This document shows positions 34,916 to 42,844 of a DNA stretch of 64,000 nucleotides, one piece after another. Location of the stretch: positions 1 through 64,000 of the forward strand of contig JBBRMJ010000004.1 in the NCBI GenBank assembly GCA_038230895.1, given 5' to 3'. The stretch's first letter is position 1. The number at the start of each line of letters is the position of its first letter. The notes beneath the pieces are model-generated. The model was not told the DNA's origin. It worked only from the letters and a program-made list of their open reading frames with translations, and did no database searches. Both the position numbers and the translations under genes were made by a program. Origin of the DNA: JAJXTN01 sp038230895 (GTDB lineage Bacteria; Patescibacteriota; Saccharimonadia; Saccharimonadales; UBA4665).

Positions 34916-36172
34916 ATGAGACTATCACAGCTATTTACCAAGACCAGTCGTAACGTTCCGGCCGACGAAACGGCCAAGAACGCCCAGCTGCTGATTCAGG
35001 CTGGCTTCATCAACAAGGAGATGGCTGGCGTCTACGCCTACTTACCGTTGGGTAAAATCGTGCTGGATAACATCGTCCAGATTATTCGGGAAGAAATGAA
35101 TGCTATCGGTGGCCAGGAAATCAGCCTGACGGCGCTGCAAGGCAAGGAAGTCTGGGAAACCTCTGGTCGCTGGAGCGATGAGGTCGTTGACGTCTGGTTC
35201 CGCACCAAGCTGGCCAATGGTACCGAACTCGGTCTGGCTCCGACGCATGAGGAGCCTTTGACGGCCATGATGAAACGCTTCATCGATAGCTACAAAGACT
35301 TGCCAGCCTTTCCTTATCAGTTCCAGATCAAATTCCGCAATGAACTCCGTTCCAAGAGTGGGTTGATGCGCGGCCGCGAATTCTTGATGAAGGATTTGTA
35401 TTCCTTCAGTACCGATCAGGCGCAGCACGAAGCCTTTTACGAAAAAATCATCGAAGCCTATCACAAAGTTTTTGAGCGGCTTGGCCTGGGTGACATTACT
35501 TACAAGACGTTTGCCAGCGGCGGCAGCTTCAGCAAATACAGCCACGAGTTCCAGACACTCAGCCCCGTTGGGGAAGATACTATCTACGTTCATGAGGCTA
35601 AAAAGCTGGCCATTAACAAGGAAGTTTTCACGGATGAGGTGCTGGCTGATCTCGGTATTAACAGAGATGAATTGGTCGAACAGACGGCCGTCGAAGTCGG
35701 TAATATTTTCACACTTGGCACCAAGTTCTCTGAGGCATTAGATTTGACATATAACGCTGAAGCCGGTGGCTCACAACCAGTGTTCATGGGCTCGTACGGC
35801 ATCGGTCCGAGTCGTCTGATGGGTCTGATCGCTGAGCATTTTGCCGATGACAAGGGTCTGGTTTGGCCGGAAAATGTAGCGCCAGCCAAGGTTTATCTAG
35901 CTCGTCTCGGTGACCAGCCTGCTGTGGTCAAACAGGCCGATGAGCTCTATGATCGCCTGACGACGGCCGGGGTCCTAGTACTGTATGACGACCGTGATAT
36001 GCGGGCTGGTGAGAAGTTCGCTGACGCTGATTTGCTCGGTATACCGTACCGCATCGTTATCAGTGAGAAAACTGTTGCAGCCGACAGTTATGAGCTGAAA
36101 GCTAGACAAGCTGATACCGCCCAAATGGTGAAGTTAGATGAAGTACTCAAAACGCTAGGCGTTACGGCCTAG
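34916..36172 (+). CDS. proS: Prolyl-tRNA synthetase, without editing domain
   Basis: 418 aa. Class II motifs: the TxE region LGLAPTHEEPLTAMM, motif 2 KFRNELRSKSGLMRGREFLM, motif 3 GSYGIGPSRLMGLIAE, then an anticodon-binding domain. Typical bacterial ProRS is about 570 aa and carries an insertion that removes Ala-tRNA(Pro); here motif 2 runs to motif 3 without room for it. A separate editing protein is not seen in the window. Translation may be controlled by the hairpin directly upstream. Confidence 0.94.
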   Translation: MRLSQLFTKTSRNVPADETAKNAQLLIQAGFINKEMAGVYAYLPLGKIVLDNIVQIIREEMNAIGGQEISLTALQGKEVWETSGRWSDEVVDVWFRTKLANGTELGLAPTHEEPLTAMMKRFIDSYKDLPAFPYQFQIKFRNELRSKSGLMRGREFLMKDLYSFSTDQAQHEAFYEKIIEAYHKVFERLGLGDITYKTFASGGSFSKYSHEFQTLSPVGEDTIYVHEAKKLAINKEVFTDEVLADLGINRDELVEQTAVEVGNIFTLGTKFSEALDLTYNAEAGGSQPVFMGSYGIGPSRLMGLIAEHFADDKGLVWPENVAPAKVYLARLGDQPAVVKQADELYDRLTTAGVLVLYDDRDMRAGEKFADADLLGIPYRIVISEKTVAADSYELKARQADTAQMVKLDEVLKTLGVTA

Positions 36173-36260
36173 TGGTTGCTATACTATAGGCAACATTCTG
36201 GTGGCAGAGAAGTTAGCAACCCAGCGAGACTAAAGCGAGGGTAGGGGAAGGAGACTGATT

Positions 36261-36719
36261 ATGAAGAAACATTTTCGACTTACACAGAGCGGCGTTGACG
36301 AGTTGACGGCGGAGCTCGCGGTACTGATTAGCAGACGCTCTGCTTTGGCTGATGCTATTCGCACTGCCCGTGAACTCGGTGATTTGTCAGAGAACGCCGA
36401 GTATCAGTCAGCTCGGGCCGACCAAGAGAACAGTGAGAACCGAGTCTCCGAGATTGAGAACATCCTACAGAGCGTCGAAATCATCCAGAAGCCCCATGGT
36501 GATAGCAAAGTCCAGCTTGGCTCCACCGTTAAACTCAAAGGCGACGGCAAGACCAAAGAGTTCCAGGTCGTTGGCACCGTTGAAGCTGACCCCTTGAACG
36601 GCAAGATTAGCGACGAATCTCCCATCGGCCAGGCCTTACTCGGCAAAAAAGAGGGCGAATCTGTCGAAATCGTCACTCCAACCGACAGCAGTACCTACAA
36701 AATCGTCGACATTTCCTAG
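36261..36719 (+). CDS. greA: Transcription elongation factor GreA
   Basis: 152 aa. An N-terminal coiled coil with the acidic tip GDLSENAEYQSA is followed by an FKBP-like C-terminal domain. It enters the RNA polymerase channel and triggers cleavage of backtracked RNA. AAGGAG lies 8 nt before the ATG. A TATACT box about 80 nt upstream may be its promoter. Confidence 0.95.
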   Translation: MKKHFRLTQSGVDELTAELAVLISRRSALADAIRTARELGDLSENAEYQSARADQENSENRVSEIENILQSVEIIQKPHGDSKVQLGSTVKLKGDGKTKEFQVVGTVEADPLNGKISDESPIGQALLGKKEGESVEIVTPTDSSTYKIVDIS

Positions 36720-36750
36720 ATTTTCATTGGCTCACAGATGAGAACTTCAG

Positions 36751-36756
36751 TATACT
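36751..36756 (+). promoter_or_regulatory. -10 box of lysS, leaderless type
   Basis: TATACT, 9 nt before the lysS ATG, with no Shine-Dalgarno sequence between. Confidence 0.5.
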
Positions 36757-36765
36757 GAGCCCTAT

Positions 36766-38298
36766 ATGCAGTGGTTGAACAAAATTGTTGATGAACTAGA
36801 ACGGCGTCACTCAGATGCCGAAATTGTGGTGTCTTCGGGCGTATCGCCGTCTGGTAAGTATCACCTTGGCACCTTGCGAGAGGTTTTGACCGCTGAGGCA
36901 ATTGCCCGCGAAGTTCGTCGTCGCGGTGGCACAGCCCGCCATATTCACGTGGTTGATGATCTCGATCTGATTCGTAAAGTGCCAGTGGGCGTGCCAGAGG
37001 ACTTCAAGCAATATTTGGGCAAGCCGCTTTGCGATATTCCGGCCCCAGACGGCTCAGATCAATCCTACGCCGATTATTATCTGCAAGATTTGCTGGCCGC
37101 GAGTAGTGAATTACATCTGCAAGCCGAAGTTGTCCGGGCTCATGAGAAATATCGAGCTGGCTTTTTCGTTGAGGCTATCGAGATCACACTCGATAAGGTC
37201 GAAGCAGTCAAAACGATTCTAGAAAATATATCTGGTCATAAAGTTGATGACAATTGGTCGCCGATTCAGGTGATTGAAGATGGTTATCTGAAAAATCGAC
37301 CGTTTGTCAGCCTCAATCGTGACGCCAAAACCCTGGTTTTTCGTGATGGTGACGGCCAGGAACGAATAGTAAGTTATGCGAGCGGAGAAGTGAAGCTGAA
37401 TTGGCGTATCGACTGGCCAGCTCGGTGGTGGCTGCTTGGTGTCAACGCTGAGCCTTTCGGCCGAGACCATGCCACCAAGGGCGGCTCTTACGACACTGGT
37501 GAAGTCATCGTCAAAGATGTTTTTGGCGGTCAAGCGCCTCTGCCTGTGCCATATCACTTCATCAACCGGAGTGGCGAAACCAAGAAAATGAGTAAGAGCG
37601 CAGGTGAAACCATTACCCTCAGCGAATTACTCGAAGTCCTGCCAGCAGAAGTGCTGTGGTACTTTATTCTCCGTTCTGCGCCTGACAAGCAATTGTTTTT
37701 CGATGATGGCGAGACATTGATCCGCCTGATAGATGATTTCGGTGAGTTATTGGCTAAGTCTGATAAAACCGACCAGGAACAACAGCTGATTGACCTCTGT
37801 ATTTACGGTGTTGAACAGCCGACTGTGAGTCGGGTGCCGTTTTCACACTTGGTCGCCAGTTATCAAGCGGCGCTCAAAGACCAGGACCGGACGTTGGAGA
37901 TTATTGGCCGGACTGAATATGCTGACGTCGTGAAGCAAGACGGTGAGATCATTAAAGCCGAGCTGCGTTTCATCGACGCGTGGCTGCAGAAGCACGCCCC
38001 CGATGAGGTCAAATTTGAGTTACGCCAAACCGTACAATCAGACGAATTTACAGATGTGGAGCGAAAATTCTTTACTGATTTGGCTGCCACAGTCGAGGCG
38101 GCGCCAGCCGATGCCGATGGTGGCTACTTCCATGAAGCCATTTACGCGCTGAAAGACAGCAGTGGCCTGTCCCCCAAGGAGTTATTTACCGTTCTCTATC
38201 ACCTCCTGATTGGCAAGGACTCCGGCCCCCGCGCCGGCTGGTTCCTCAGCCTCCTCCCTCGCGACTGGTTGATCTTGCGCCTCCGACTAGAAGACTAG
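36766..38298 (+). CDS. lysS: Lysyl-tRNA synthetase, class I
   Basis: 510 aa. This is the class I (archaeal-type, LysK) enzyme: a Rossmann domain with SGVSPSGKYHLGTLRE (HIGH equivalent) and VVDDLDLIRKVP, the KMSKS loop in KKMSKSAGETITLSELL, and a helical anticodon-binding end. Most bacteria use the unrelated class II enzyme, but class I occurs in spirochaetes, alpha-proteobacteria and some others. Full length with all motifs, so it is probably the working enzyme; whether a class II copy also exists cannot be told from this window. Confidence 0.93.
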   Translation: MQWLNKIVDELERRHSDAEIVVSSGVSPSGKYHLGTLREVLTAEAIAREVRRRGGTARHIHVVDDLDLIRKVPVGVPEDFKQYLGKPLCDIPAPDGSDQSYADYYLQDLLAASSELHLQAEVVRAHEKYRAGFFVEAIEITLDKVEAVKTILENISGHKVDDNWSPIQVIEDGYLKNRPFVSLNRDAKTLVFRDGDGQERIVSYASGEVKLNWRIDWPARWWLLGVNAEPFGRDHATKGGSYDTGEVIVKDVFGGQAPLPVPYHFINRSGETKKMSKSAGETITLSELLEVLPAEVLWYFILRSAPDKQLFFDDGETLIRLIDDFGELLAKSDKTDQEQQLIDLCIYGVEQPTVSRVPFSHLVASYQAALKDQDRTLEIIGRTEYADVVKQDGEIIKAELRFIDAWLQKHAPDEVKFELRQTVQSDEFTDVERKFFTDLAATVEAAPADADGGYFHEAIYALKDSSGLSPKELFTVLYHLLIGKDSGPRAGWFLSLLPRDWLILRLRLED

Positions 38299-38355
38299 AC
38301 TTTACAAAATCGTACCGAGTGCTAAAGTAAGGAATTACTGAGGGGAGAAACAAAC

Positions 38356-38784
38356 ATGTATGGTGATTTGGAACCAATAAGTACTGGTAACAGCGTGATT
38401 GATGATTTACGTGGTCTTCAAATGGTGGTCGATCAGATGGACGACCCGGATTTGAAGATTAGACGGGTGCGTCAGGGAATTGAGTTAATGCCTGCCTTCG
38501 ATTTGTTGGAAAAGCAGTTCTACGTCACAACTGCTCAGACTTTCACCAAACATCCTAATGCGCCATCTTCCGATCGGCAATTGTTTACCCAAGAATTTAT
38601 ATTAGTCGGCACGCTGGCATCTTTCGGCTACATGCTCGATCAAGACGTTCCTGTTGACTCGCTGGTGCTGAATTTTAAGGATTCAGAAGTTCTGGGCGTC
38701 AATTCGCACGATAGTCAGGTATTTAGAATCCTTACCTTTCAAATTCCCATATTAGCCATCGAGGCCTGTATCGAAGCTGCCTAA
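38356..38784 (+). CDS. Unknown small protein
   Basis: 142 aa. GAGGGGAG lies 7-8 nt before the ATG, a good ribosome binding site. The protein is soluble, acidic at the N-terminus (DDLRGLQMVVDQMDDPDLK) and hydrophobic at the end (FRILTFQIPILAIEACIEAA). The next gene, a zincin, starts 3 nt after its stop, so both are one transcript and may be functionally linked. Not recognised. Confidence 0.65.
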   Translation: MYGDLEPISTGNSVIDDLRGLQMVVDQMDDPDLKIRRVRQGIELMPAFDLLEKQFYVTTAQTFTKHPNAPSSDRQLFTQEFILVGTLASFGYMLDQDVPVDSLVLNFKDSEVLGVNSHDSQVFRILTFQIPILAIEACIEAA

Positions 38785-38787
38785 CAA

Positions 38788-39159
38788 ATGATTGAACTTG
38801 ATGACGAAACCTTTCAGCATTTAATTAACCAGGCGTTGAGTTCGCTGCCCGGTGATCATGCCAAGAATATTGCTAATGTGGCGATATTGTATGAGGAAGA
38901 GCCGACTCCGGAACAGCGAGAACAACTTCGTTTACGACACGACCAGACTCTACTGGGTTTGTATGAGGGAATCCCACTGAGTCAACGCCAGGGTATGCCG
39001 CGGACGCTGCCGGACAAAATCACTTTATTTAAAGGGCCATTATCAAGACGAGCGAACGCGGAAGCCGAACTCCAAGAGGAGATTCGGCACACGTTGTGGC
39101 ACGAAATCGGTCACTATTATGGACTCGATCACGAACGCATTAGCCAATTAGAGAACTAG
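38788..39159 (+). CDS. Minimal zincin metallopeptidase (DUF1025-like)
   Basis: 123 aa. HEIGHYYGLDHERI at about 105-118 gives the HExxH zinc site (His105, Glu106, His109), with Asp114 or His115 as possible third ligand. The short length and N-terminal FQHLINQALSSLP fit the predicted small zinc peptidases of the DUF1025 family. Function in the cell is not known. Its stop codon overlaps the stop of the converging gene by 3 nt. Confidence 0.8.
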   Translation: MIELDDETFQHLINQALSSLPGDHAKNIANVAILYEEEPTPEQREQLRLRHDQTLLGLYEGIPLSQRQGMPRTLPDKITLFKGPLSRRANAEAELQEEIRHTLWHEIGHYYGLDHERISQLEN

Positions 39160-39689
39160 GCTTTTGGGGCAGCAGCGTCTGCCGGTGCTTTCATGTAACT
39201 GGCTCGTATCTGGAATAGCAAGTAACCACCAACGACCGAAGTAATGAGGGCGCCAAACAGACGACCAACACCTCCGTAATAGGTGAAAGCGGCGACGATA
39301 CCATAGACCACATTCACGATGAGCGCATAGAAGGTTAGGTCCCAGCCGGACTTTTTGTGAGCCTTCAATGGAGAGTAAGCCAAAACGTAGAGCACGCCCT
39401 CGACGGCAAGCATGGCGATAGCAAGCCAAACCACGAACGTGAAGTGATCGGTGACGACTTTCTGACCTCCATAGTATTGGCTGAGGTTGTTGACGTAGGC
39501 GGCGGCGTTATTCACCAAGTGAGCCGAGTTGTAGAGGCCATAGGCTAGTAACAGGCTAATAACCCCAAATATCAGATTGATAATTGGTAGGTATTGCACG
39601 AGAGCTTTTTTACCGTTATCCGGTAGCGGTGGGGCTTTTTTGACGAACAGGTCATTTAAACTGGTTTCTAATGGTTGCAGAGCACTCAT
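39156..39689 (-). CDS. Four-span membrane protein, unknown
   Basis: 177 aa. AAGGAG lies 7 nt before the ATG. Four hydrophobic segments, starting with YLPIINLIFGVISLLLAYGL, then FVVWLAIAMLAVEGVLYVLA and two more; an Ala/Pro-rich tail. A TATAAA-like box lies about 20 nt before the start. Family not recognised with certainty. Confidence 0.7.
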   Translation of the reverse strand: MSALQPLETSLNDLFVKKAPPLPDNGKKALVQYLPIINLIFGVISLLLAYGLYNSAHLVNNAAAYVNNLSQYYGGQKVVTDHFTFVVWLAIAMLAVEGVLYVLAYSPLKAHKKSGWDLTFYALIVNVVYGIVAAFTYYGGVGRLFGALITSVVGGYLLFQIRASYMKAPADAAAPKA

Positions 39690-39820
39690 TCTCGAACTCC
39701 TTATTTATAGTTATCAATGTATGCTCATTACGTAGAATTTGCAACATTATGCACGCCACCGTAGCCGTAAGCGGGTAGAACGTGAGATAATGGTCGTAGA
39801 TTCATAATGGAGGTATTGAC

Positions 39821-40123
39821 ATGAAAGCACTATGGAACGACCAAGTTATCGCTGAAGCCGATAAGGATGACTTAATCTACATCGAGCAAAAATGGTATTT
39901 CCCACCGAGCAGTGTCAATCAGGATTTTTTGCGCAAAAGTGACACACCGTACACCTGTCCTTGGAAGGGTGTTTGCCAGTACTTTGATGTTGGGCAAGGG
40001 GACAGCTGGAGCAAAGATGTGGCCTTCAGCTATCCTGAACCCAAGCCTGGCTCGATCGACGTCGTCAAAAAAGACTTCGCCAATTACGTTGCCTTTTGGC
40101 GCGACATACAGGTAGTAGACTAA
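39821..40123 (+). CDS. DUF427 domain protein
   Basis: 100 aa, a single DUF427 domain: YFPPSSVNQDFLRKSDTPYT, CPWKGVCQYFDV, AFSYPEP and the end NYVAFWRDIQV. GGAGG lies 7 nt before the ATG. The biochemical role of the family is not known. msrA starts 3 nt after its stop, so they form an operon. Confidence 0.85.
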   Translation: MKALWNDQVIAEADKDDLIYIEQKWYFPPSSVNQDFLRKSDTPYTCPWKGVCQYFDVGQGDSWSKDVAFSYPEPKPGSIDVVKKDFANYVAFWRDIQVVD

Positions 40124-40126
40124 ATC

Positions 40127-40609
40127 ATGACTAAAGCCATCTTTGCTGCAGGTTGCTTCTGGGGTGTACAGTTCTATTTCGATCAAATACCAGGTGTGAC
40201 TAAAACCACAGTTGGCTACAGCGGCGGTCATACCGAAAACCCATCATACGAAGCAGTCTGTACCCATACCACCGGCCACGCCGAAGCAGTGCTGCTGGAG
40301 TTTGACCCAGACAAAGTCAGCTATGAAACACTACTCAAGCAATTCTTTCACCTCCACGACCCAACCCAACTCAACCGTCAGGGACCCGATGTCGGGGATA
40401 GCTACCGTTCGGCTATTTTCTACTTCGATGACGAGCAAAAGCAGCAAGCTGAGGCTGGTAAGCAGGCTGCCCAGCCCGATTATAGCCAGCCGATTGTCAC
40501 TGAAATCAGTGCTGCCGGTCCATTCTACGAAGCCGAAGACTACCACCAGAAATTCGCCGAACGTACTGGTCGAGGCATGTGTCACGTTGATTACGCGCCA
40601 ATAGCGTAG
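40127..40609 (+). CDS. msrA: Peptide methionine (S)-S-oxide reductase
   Basis: 160 aa. The catalytic Cys10 is in AAGCFWGVQFYF; TVGYSGGHTENPSYEAVC, ALLEFDP-like and GDSYRSAIFY blocks follow. It repairs oxidised methionine in proteins. The C-terminus has one cysteine (GRGMCHVDY) that could resolve the sulfenic acid. A 6-bp hairpin (40608-40623) overlaps its stop codon. Confidence 0.94.
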   Translation: MTKAIFAAGCFWGVQFYFDQIPGVTKTTVGYSGGHTENPSYEAVCTHTTGHAEAVLLEFDPDKVSYETLLKQFFHLHDPTQLNRQGPDVGDSYRSAIFYFDDEQKQQAEAGKQAAQPDYSQPIVTEISAAGPFYEAEDYHQKFAERTGRGMCHVDYAPIA

Positions 40610-40623
40610 CCACACTCGTGGCT
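40608..40623 (+). other. Small hairpin at the msrA stop
   Basis: AGCCAC and GTGGCT form a perfect 6-bp stem with a 4-nt loop. No T-run. It may mark the mRNA end. Confidence 0.3.
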
Positions 40624-40631
40624 CAATCCGG

Positions 40632-40637
40632 TACACT
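40632..40637 (+). promoter_or_regulatory. -10 box, leaderless type
   Basis: TACACT, 6 nt before the ATG of the HAD gene. Confidence 0.45.
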
Positions 40638-40643
40638 AGAGGC

Positions 40644-41264
40644 ATGAGCGCGATAATTTTTGATTTTGATGGCACCATCGCCGACACGCTAGAGTACTTT
40701 CAAGATTATTTGGTCAAAGAGGCCCAGCTTCCGCCACTCAGCCAAGTGGAGCGTCGCGACTTGCACGGCATGACCTTGGTACAACTTGCGCGGCATCTTG
40801 GCCACCCACGGTGGCGGCTGGCTAGACTGTATCTCCAGGCACCGAGGGAACTTCACCCACACATCGGTCAATACAGGCCGTTTGAGGGCATGATTGACGT
40901 TATCAACAAGCTGCATGGTGAAGGACATGAGTTATTCATCGTAAGCAGTAATAGCCGTGATAATATCCGTGATTTCCTGCGTAATAACGGTGTTGAGAAT
41001 TATTTCGTCGATATCAAGGCCCGGGTTTTTTTGTATAACAAAAGGCTGGCGCTGCGCAGATTACTCAAAAAGCACCACTTACAGCCGAGTCACTGTATCT
41101 GTATTGGTGACGAAGTCAGGGATGTGGTCGGCGCCAAGGCCACCAAACTTCGAATTATCGCCGTTGATTGGGGCTTCGCCAAGACCGCGGAGCTGCGAGC
41201 TGCTCGACCATCTGAGGTAGTCAGCACGCCATTGCAGCTACTCCAACTCCTCGAGGAAGTGTAG
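40644..41264 (+). CDS. HAD-family phosphatase
   Basis: 206 aa. Motif I is IIFDFDGTIADT (Asp7 and Asp9), motif II SSNSRDN, motif III a lysine near KRLALRRLLKK, motif IV GDEVRDVVGAK. The helical cap lies between motifs I and II, as in phosphoglycolate phosphatase-like members. The substrate cannot be told from sequence. Confidence 0.88.
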   Translation: MSAIIFDFDGTIADTLEYFQDYLVKEAQLPPLSQVERRDLHGMTLVQLARHLGHPRWRLARLYLQAPRELHPHIGQYRPFEGMIDVINKLHGEGHELFIVSSNSRDNIRDFLRNNGVENYFVDIKARVFLYNKRLALRRLLKKHHLQPSHCICIGDEVRDVVGAKATKLRIIAVDWGFAKTAELRAARPSEVVSTPLQLLQLLEEV

Positions 41265-41283
41265 ATTTCGCTTCGCACGCTGT

Positions 41284-41289
41284 TACAAT
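41284..41289 (+). promoter_or_regulatory. -10 box, leaderless type
   Basis: TACAAT, 7 nt before the ATG of the Cas4-like nuclease gene. Confidence 0.5.
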
Positions 41290-41296
41290 AGTCGAC

Positions 41297-42076
41297 ATGG
41301 CATACACACGAATGCGCACTGCGCCATATACACCTGGTCAAACCGCAGCTTTCAAAGTCAGTCGGTCTAAAGTCGAACTGTTTACCCAGTGTCCACGCTG
41401 TTTCTGGTTGGATGCCCGCTTGAAGATCAAACGACCGTCCGGCCCACCATTTCGCATTAACAGCGCCATCGATGAATTATTCAAGAAAGAGTTTGATACT
41501 TACCGCGCCGCTGGCAAGCCACATCCCCTCATGACCGATAATCAGATCAAAGCCATCCCGTATAAACACGTTGACCTGGATACCTGGCGCTATAACTTCA
41601 CCGGCGTGCAGTTCACTGAGCCTGATTCCAACTTGTTGGTCACCGGCGCCGTTGACGATGTCTGGGTCAATGGTGACGGGGAATTGATCGTCGTTGATTA
41701 TAAGGCCACCGCCAAAGCCACCGAAGTTAATATCGACTCCGATTGGCAGATGAGCTACAAGCGCCAAATGGAAGTCTACCAATGGCTACTGCGCCAGAAC
41801 GGCTTCCCAGTCAACAACACCGGCTACTTCGTCTACACCAACGGCCGCCTCGACGCCGACGCCTTCAATGATCACCTAGAATTTCGCACCAAGGTCATCC
41901 CATACAGCGGCGAAGATAGCTGGGTAACCCCAACCCTCAAGAAAATGAAAGCTTGCCTAGAAAACGACACCATGCCCCCAGTCGGTGATGCCGCCATGGG
42001 CGGCCCCTGCGATTTCTGCAGCTATGCCAAAAGCCGTACCGAGCTAACGCTGCGCGCAATCAAGACCAATACTTAA
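41297..42076 (+). CDS. PD-(D/E)XK nuclease, Cas4/RecB-like
   Basis: 259 aa. SRSKVELFTQCPRCFWLD near the start and GGPCDFCSYAKSR near the end supply four cysteines for an iron-sulfur cluster as in Cas4 and AddB. The nuclease core is VTGAVDDVWVN followed by LIVVDYKATAK (D...D-Y-K), with the QMEVYQWLLRQNG helix after it. No CRISPR array or cas gene is nearby, so a DNA repair role is more likely than adaptation. It is read from a leaderless-type promoter. Confidence 0.82.
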   Translation: MAYTRMRTAPYTPGQTAAFKVSRSKVELFTQCPRCFWLDARLKIKRPSGPPFRINSAIDELFKKEFDTYRAAGKPHPLMTDNQIKAIPYKHVDLDTWRYNFTGVQFTEPDSNLLVTGAVDDVWVNGDGELIVVDYKATAKATEVNIDSDWQMSYKRQMEVYQWLLRQNGFPVNNTGYFVYTNGRLDADAFNDHLEFRTKVIPYSGEDSWVTPTLKKMKACLENDTMPPVGDAAMGGPCDFCSYAKSRTELTLRAIKTNT

Positions 42077-42100
42077 CATATTTGATTATAAGTCACTAAA

Positions 42101-42119
42101 CAGTTATAGTATATAACTG
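42101..42119 (+). promoter_or_regulatory. Palindrome over the promoter of the 42123 gene
   Basis: CAGTTATA-GTA-TATAACTG is a perfect 8-bp inverted repeat that covers the TATAGT -10 box (42105-42110). The form suggests an operator for a dimeric repressor, or a chance AT-rich palindrome. Confidence 0.4.
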
Positions 42120-42122
42120 AAT

Positions 42123-42803
42123 ATGTCTGAAGTTCAGTTCTTAATACCTAAAACTGATAGTGCTCAAGTTGAAACCTTGCGTGCGCATGAACGCGCCCTG
42201 TTCAATGGAGATTATAGCCAACCATCCGATGCCATGGTGTCGGTCGGCAGTATAGAGGATTTACTAACGTTCTCGCGACCGATTAGTTTTGATGATGGCA
42301 AAGCAGAAAACTTTGATTTTCCATTGGGTGAGCAGCCGAACTATTCGCAGATGCCAACAGTTAGCTATGAGTTACCTGAGAAATTTCAGCAATTCAGCGA
42401 AGCCATTGGCCTTATAGCAGCATCCGAGCACACTCACTACCCTTGGGCTCGCTTTGAGAGTGTTGGTGTTAGCATTGACCAGAGGCCACTGATTGCCGGA
42501 ACAGCCCAACGTGACAGCACACCACTTCTTGAGAAAGCCGCGCATCGTGACGGCAGTCGTAATGAATGGCGCCATATCTATGTGGTAAGCAGCAATCTAC
42601 CAACTGAGTTTTTTGAATTTGAGTCTCCAACCAGGGAGCGCGACATACGACAGTACTCGTTGCCAGTGCCACCACGTGCCCTGGCTGTAGGCGAAATTGC
42701 AATGGCGAATATCACGACCTTTCATCGGTCGCCTCGAGCCGTAGTAGACGGCGAACGTACATTTTTGCGTGTTAGCTACGTCTATAACACGAGTTTGATG
42801 TAG
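42123..42803 (+). CDS. Unknown soluble protein
   Basis: 226 aa. No membrane span. Ordered-looking segments include EHTHYPWARFESVGVSIDQ, NEWRHIYVVSSNLPTEFFEF and NITTFHRSPRAVVDGERTFL. The His and Asp residues in the H-T-H and T-F-H-R-S-P parts recall cupin or 2-oxoglutarate oxygenase folds, but I cannot assign one. It stands alone with its own promoter. Confidence 0.6.
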   Translation: MSEVQFLIPKTDSAQVETLRAHERALFNGDYSQPSDAMVSVGSIEDLLTFSRPISFDDGKAENFDFPLGEQPNYSQMPTVSYELPEKFQQFSEAIGLIAASEHTHYPWARFESVGVSIDQRPLIAGTAQRDSTPLLEKAAHRDGSRNEWRHIYVVSSNLPTEFFEFESPTRERDIRQYSLPVPPRALAVGEIAMANITTFHRSPRAVVDGERTFLRVSYVYNTSLM

Positions 42804-42832
42804 TTCATTGCAAGCACCAAGTTAAGGCTTGC

Positions 42833-42838
42833 TATACT
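42833..42838 (+). promoter_or_regulatory. -10 box of serS, leaderless type
   Basis: TATACT, 6 nt before the serS ATG. Confidence 0.55.
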
Positions 42839-42844
42839 GGAACC

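Noticed and set aside
41297..42076. CRISPR-Cas locus around the Cas4-like gene
   Set aside because: No other cas gene and no repeat-spacer array nearby.
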